Position numbers and translations under genes: made by a program. The notes under the pieces were generated by a model. That model ran no database searches and was not told where the DNA came from. It saw only the letters and a program-made list of their open reading frames with translations. Of a stretch of DNA of 64,000 nucleotides, positions 61,249 through 64,000 are shown one piece after another. Source of the DNA: Gnetum montanum (Eukaryota; Streptophyta; Gnetopsida; Gnetales; Gnetaceae). The stretch is taken from assembly GCA_015680685.1 (NCBI GenBank), contig MNCI01036663.1, positions 229,351-293,350 on the forward strand, written 5' to 3'. Numbering within the stretch: the stretch's first letter is position 1; each line of letters begins with the position of its first letter.

Positions 61249-63999
61249 ATGGCACCCAAACCAAGGCATTCAAGGGGTGAAGGACCATAACAATCGAGGG
61301 ACAAGTGTCCATGAACAAGAAGCGGATGAGGTGTGCATCAACTAGAGCTTGCGGAGGGCTCTCATGCAACAGGCCCCCTCCACGAAGGACCTAATGTGGA
61401 TTTTGTTCATTAGATTCCTGAAGAGGAGATTCCTAGCAAGCAATCGCAAGGGGATGAGACTTCAGGGATAGCACCATGGCTTGAGGTCCCCCTGACCCAA
61501 GCCTGTCTTGACGCTATCAAGCCACGAAAAGTGCAACAGATGGTCTTCCAAGAGCTAAACTTTGGACCATTCCTTGAGAATTCACTAGAAGATTTTAGGC
61601 TTCAACTACAACACTCTCCGATGTGGCCAATATTCACAACCAGTGGTGAATGGTACTTAGGAGAGACCTATCTCTTCTAAATGAATCAACAACTAGGGTC
61701 CATAGTAAGAATTAAAGACATTTATGTATCTTACTCTTTGGAGGCAATAGCACAAGCTCTGGGGTTTCCCAAGACTGGAGTAGATGTTCTGGAGATCCCA
61801 AAACAAGTAGACCTTGAGGTAAAAGGGGAGTGGATCAGGCTGTGCTATGGGGTAGACCGCAAGCAGTTTGGCTCTCTAACCACAATGGAGATGGTTTATT
61901 CAAAGATTGTGTCTTCCCACTTGAATCCAATAGTAACACCTAGCAAAATCATGGCCTTCTCTGCTCGTGCATGTGCTGCTCTAAGTGGTAAGTTCCTGAT
62001 GAGTCTTCCACAGTTATTAATTTTGAAAATTGAAAACAGGTTCATCAAAAGTGAACATGGAAGACAAGCTCTCCCCTTCCCCTACCTAATCAGAAAGTTA
62101 TGCAAATGGATAGGGATAGCACGGTATGCCAATGATACAATTCAACACACCCCAATTGCCTCATTGTGTGAAATGATGAAAGATAGGACTCCATCCATGA
62201 TGCAGACAAAGGAGGAGCAACAACCACCTCCACCACCTGCACAAACAACAAGGTTGGATTTGCAAACCATTGTAGAACACATCCGCGAGATCCAACAATC
62301 ACTCTTGAGCTAGGAAACGCAATCTGGTAGGACTAGTGGATAGAAAGATCCTTCAGTCTATCACCCTACAATGAGCCACCTGGAGCAAGTGGCTCGATTA
62401 GTCAGCTTACTGGAAAGAGCTGTGTTGATGTCCTCTGCCACCCGAACGCAAGTTTCAGCAAGGATGGATCCTAGTGTTCGATAGGTAATAGTAGCAATCC
62501 AATAGCTATTTTCCAAAATCTCTAGGAATGTTGCTACCTTCTCGGTATTCTTGGAAGATGGTGAAGGGGAAATAGACTTGGTGATGTAGCACCAAGGACA
62601 AGAGATTGCAACCAAAGTGGTTGCTAATGCAATTGCTATAGCTCTCAATGCACTGGCAGCACCTGTAGCAGATGTTCATGGACTTCAAGATGTACAGGAA
62701 TGTGCTGGAACCTCATGTAGCAAGATCAATGCAACGCAACATGAGAAATTATTTGACCAATTGGTGGGAACTGGGCAACTGCTTTTAGATGTCTTTGACC
62801 TTCCAAACAACATCACTGCAACCCAGTCAGAGCTGCTCTCAACAAAGGGTAAAAGTCTCATTTTGGAAGGGCAACTTGAAACTACTTAAGCTACCTATCA
62901 ATGCTTAGCAATAGAAGTGGACTAATTAAGAATCCAACTTTCTGATCTAGCTCTCTTCAACTGTGAAATCACTAGGGATGAAGCCTTTCAATAGCTTCAA
63001 CTCAAACTTTAGATAGTTGTGGATGAGTGAGAGTCAACGATCTTCGACAAGTCCCTGGCAGATACTTAAGCATATAATTTAAATAAGGACTTGATGGAGG
63101 TTTTCCAAAAGAACATTAGGTTGACCATGGAGGTCCATCACCTACATAATGTTGATGTGGAAAATGAGCACATGAAAAATTTTATCCAACAGTAGGAAGA
63201 GCTAGCCAAAGTGAATGCTAACATGAAAAGGCTGGCAGCTAAGAACTGAAATTTGTCCATGGAGGAGGTTTGAGCTTTGAGACAAAAATCTTCCATCAAA
63301 ATTATCACTTGGAAGAATGAGGCCTTGAAATTTGAAAAAGTCAAGAATCATTATAGGGACCAAGTGGGATTGCAAAAGGAAGTAAATGAGAAGTAGATTC
63401 AAGTCACAAAGGCCAAGTTGAACCAAGCACTTTAGCAGCTCCAAGAAGGAGGCAAAGTATGGCAACCTATCTTTGATAGGTTGAATCCCTACAATCAAGT
63501 TGAAATCTACCTCAAGGAGCTGTAGATTGAAGAAATGATAGAGTATATGAAGCTTTCCAACCTTTGCTATGCAAACCTAGCCATCCTCACAGCTGGGAGA
63601 CTACCGTCTGAATTGGAGAAACAAGTGACCATCTCGTATTCTTTATACAAGGGTGAGTTCCAAGTGCACAAAGCGATGAAGCAGAAATTAAAAATAGTAA
63701 ATGTGGAACTTGAGGTTCTCCACACGAGTTTTGAAGGTCAACGTGTAGTTGTAGAGAACTTGGCCCATCGGATGAATGACTACCAATAGATGTAGGCATC
63801 AATCCAAGCCTTTGACATTGAATGAAAGTAGTTAGCAGCCTAGTTTTTCAACCTGAGAGAACTCTTCCTGACATTGCCATGTCCTTGGGAGGTTCCAGTT
63901 CTAGCAAACATTGGTGAAGCTGCCTAGATAGTGAACAATCCCAAAATTAAGGAGAAAATAATGAGGGCTCTCCTAGAGGATTTTTGGTTGCCTCTATAA
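61249..63999 (+). pseudogene. ORF2 of element D
   Basis: About 917 codons, close to the 905 of C. The ATG follows GATTGTAG as in C. Landmarks in order: a charged head; ELNFGPF (near 61550); GEWYLGETY; an open globular section at 61681-62313 (210 codons, with TMEMVYSKIVSSHLNPI and FPYLIRKLC); a Pro/Gln-rich linker; then a Glu/Lys/Gln-rich coiled-coil-like half with LSMEEV, YRDQVG and a second open block at 63535-63789. CPWEVP lies near 63880 and it ends DFWLPL followed by TAA at 63997. Stops are fewer than in C. Role unknown: likely a structural or accessory protein of the non-autonomous family. The resemblance of the first half to plant putative transposon proteins is tentative. Confidence 0.75.
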
Positions 64000-64000
64000 T

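Larger units (their letters stand above)
54734..64000 (+). mobile_element. Element D: Athila-like non-autonomous retrotransposon, relative of C (right end outside window)
   Basis: Order: 5' LTR, primer site, gag, protease, non-coding spacer, promoter-like block, ORF2. There is no RT, RNase H or integrase motif between protease (to 59170) and ORF2 (from 61249), where pol would be expected. The plan matches element C throughout, with D keeping a protease. The 3' LTR and target-site duplication lie beyond the window. Confidence 0.8.

Noticed and set aside
63202-63498. Minus-strand ORF of 98 codons
   Set aside because: Antisense shadow of the coiled-coil half of D ORF2; Glu/Lys-rich coiled coils give Leu/Phe-rich antisense frames.
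1-64000. Host protein-coding genes, tRNA or rRNA genes
   Set aside because: I read both strands for tRNA-like boxes, rRNA-like conserved stretches and non-transposon domains and saw none; a tRNAscan or protein search could still find weak remnants.

Overview
This 64 kb window looks like intergenic DNA from a large, repeat-rich plant nuclear genome. The evidence is nested, decayed Ty3/gypsy LTR retrotransposons of Tat-like and Athila-like type, an AT-rich background, U-rich introns with GT..AG ends, and no prokaryotic-style gene organisation. I found no intact host gene, tRNA, rRNA or CRISPR array. Almost every coding region carries stop codons and frameshifts. A gymnosperm or another giant-genome seed plant would fit, but the sequence alone does not decide it. 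There are single N bases at 37717 and 50911.

Layout. (1) 1-2215 (-): gag-protease fragment of an Athila-like family (copy E), running off the left edge. (2) About 3.8-23.3 kb (+): a Tat-like element, T1, with an LTR-like region ending near 5.0 kb, gag-pro at 5863-9392, a long spacer at 9.4-17.95 kb, pol (RT-RNase H-second RNase H-integrase) at 17.95-21.43 kb, a polypurine tract and an LTR from 22113. The spacer holds an antisense, intron-containing gene of unknown function (about 13.5 to 9.85 kb, minus strand) and two tandem-repeat arrays. (3) That LTR is followed by a second copy of the same family, T2 (gag-pro at 33144-36814), so T1 and T2 appear to share one LTR in tandem. (4) Element C (23759-32914, +) is inserted in the T2 leader. 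It has two 867-bp LTRs and near-matching 5-bp flanks, and it is complete but lacks reverse transcriptase and integrase: it holds gag and a second ORF (ORF2) only. (5) Element B (36908-49379, -) is inserted just after T2 gag-pro. It is a full Ty3/gypsy element with 2.6-kb LTRs and the order gag-PR-RNase H-RT-RNase H-INT plus a small extra ORF. (6) 49.4-54.7 kb: an LTR-like fragment, a gag fragment plus LTR of a B relative (B'), and a decayed unidentified reading frame on the minus strand. (7) Element D (54734 to beyond 64000, +) is a relative of C: LTR, gag, protease, spacer, ORF2, again with no RT or integrase before the window ends.

How the parts fit. C, D and E share a gag with an unusual zinc-knuckle spacing. 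C and D also share an ORF2 that starts at the same ATG, directly after a splice-acceptor-like GATTGTAG. Upstream of it lies a promoter-like block resembling the element's own LTR U3. They look like non-autonomous passengers needing RT and integrase in trans. The most unusual parts of the window are the antisense intron-bearing gene inside the Tat-like element and the internal U3-like block in front of ORF2.
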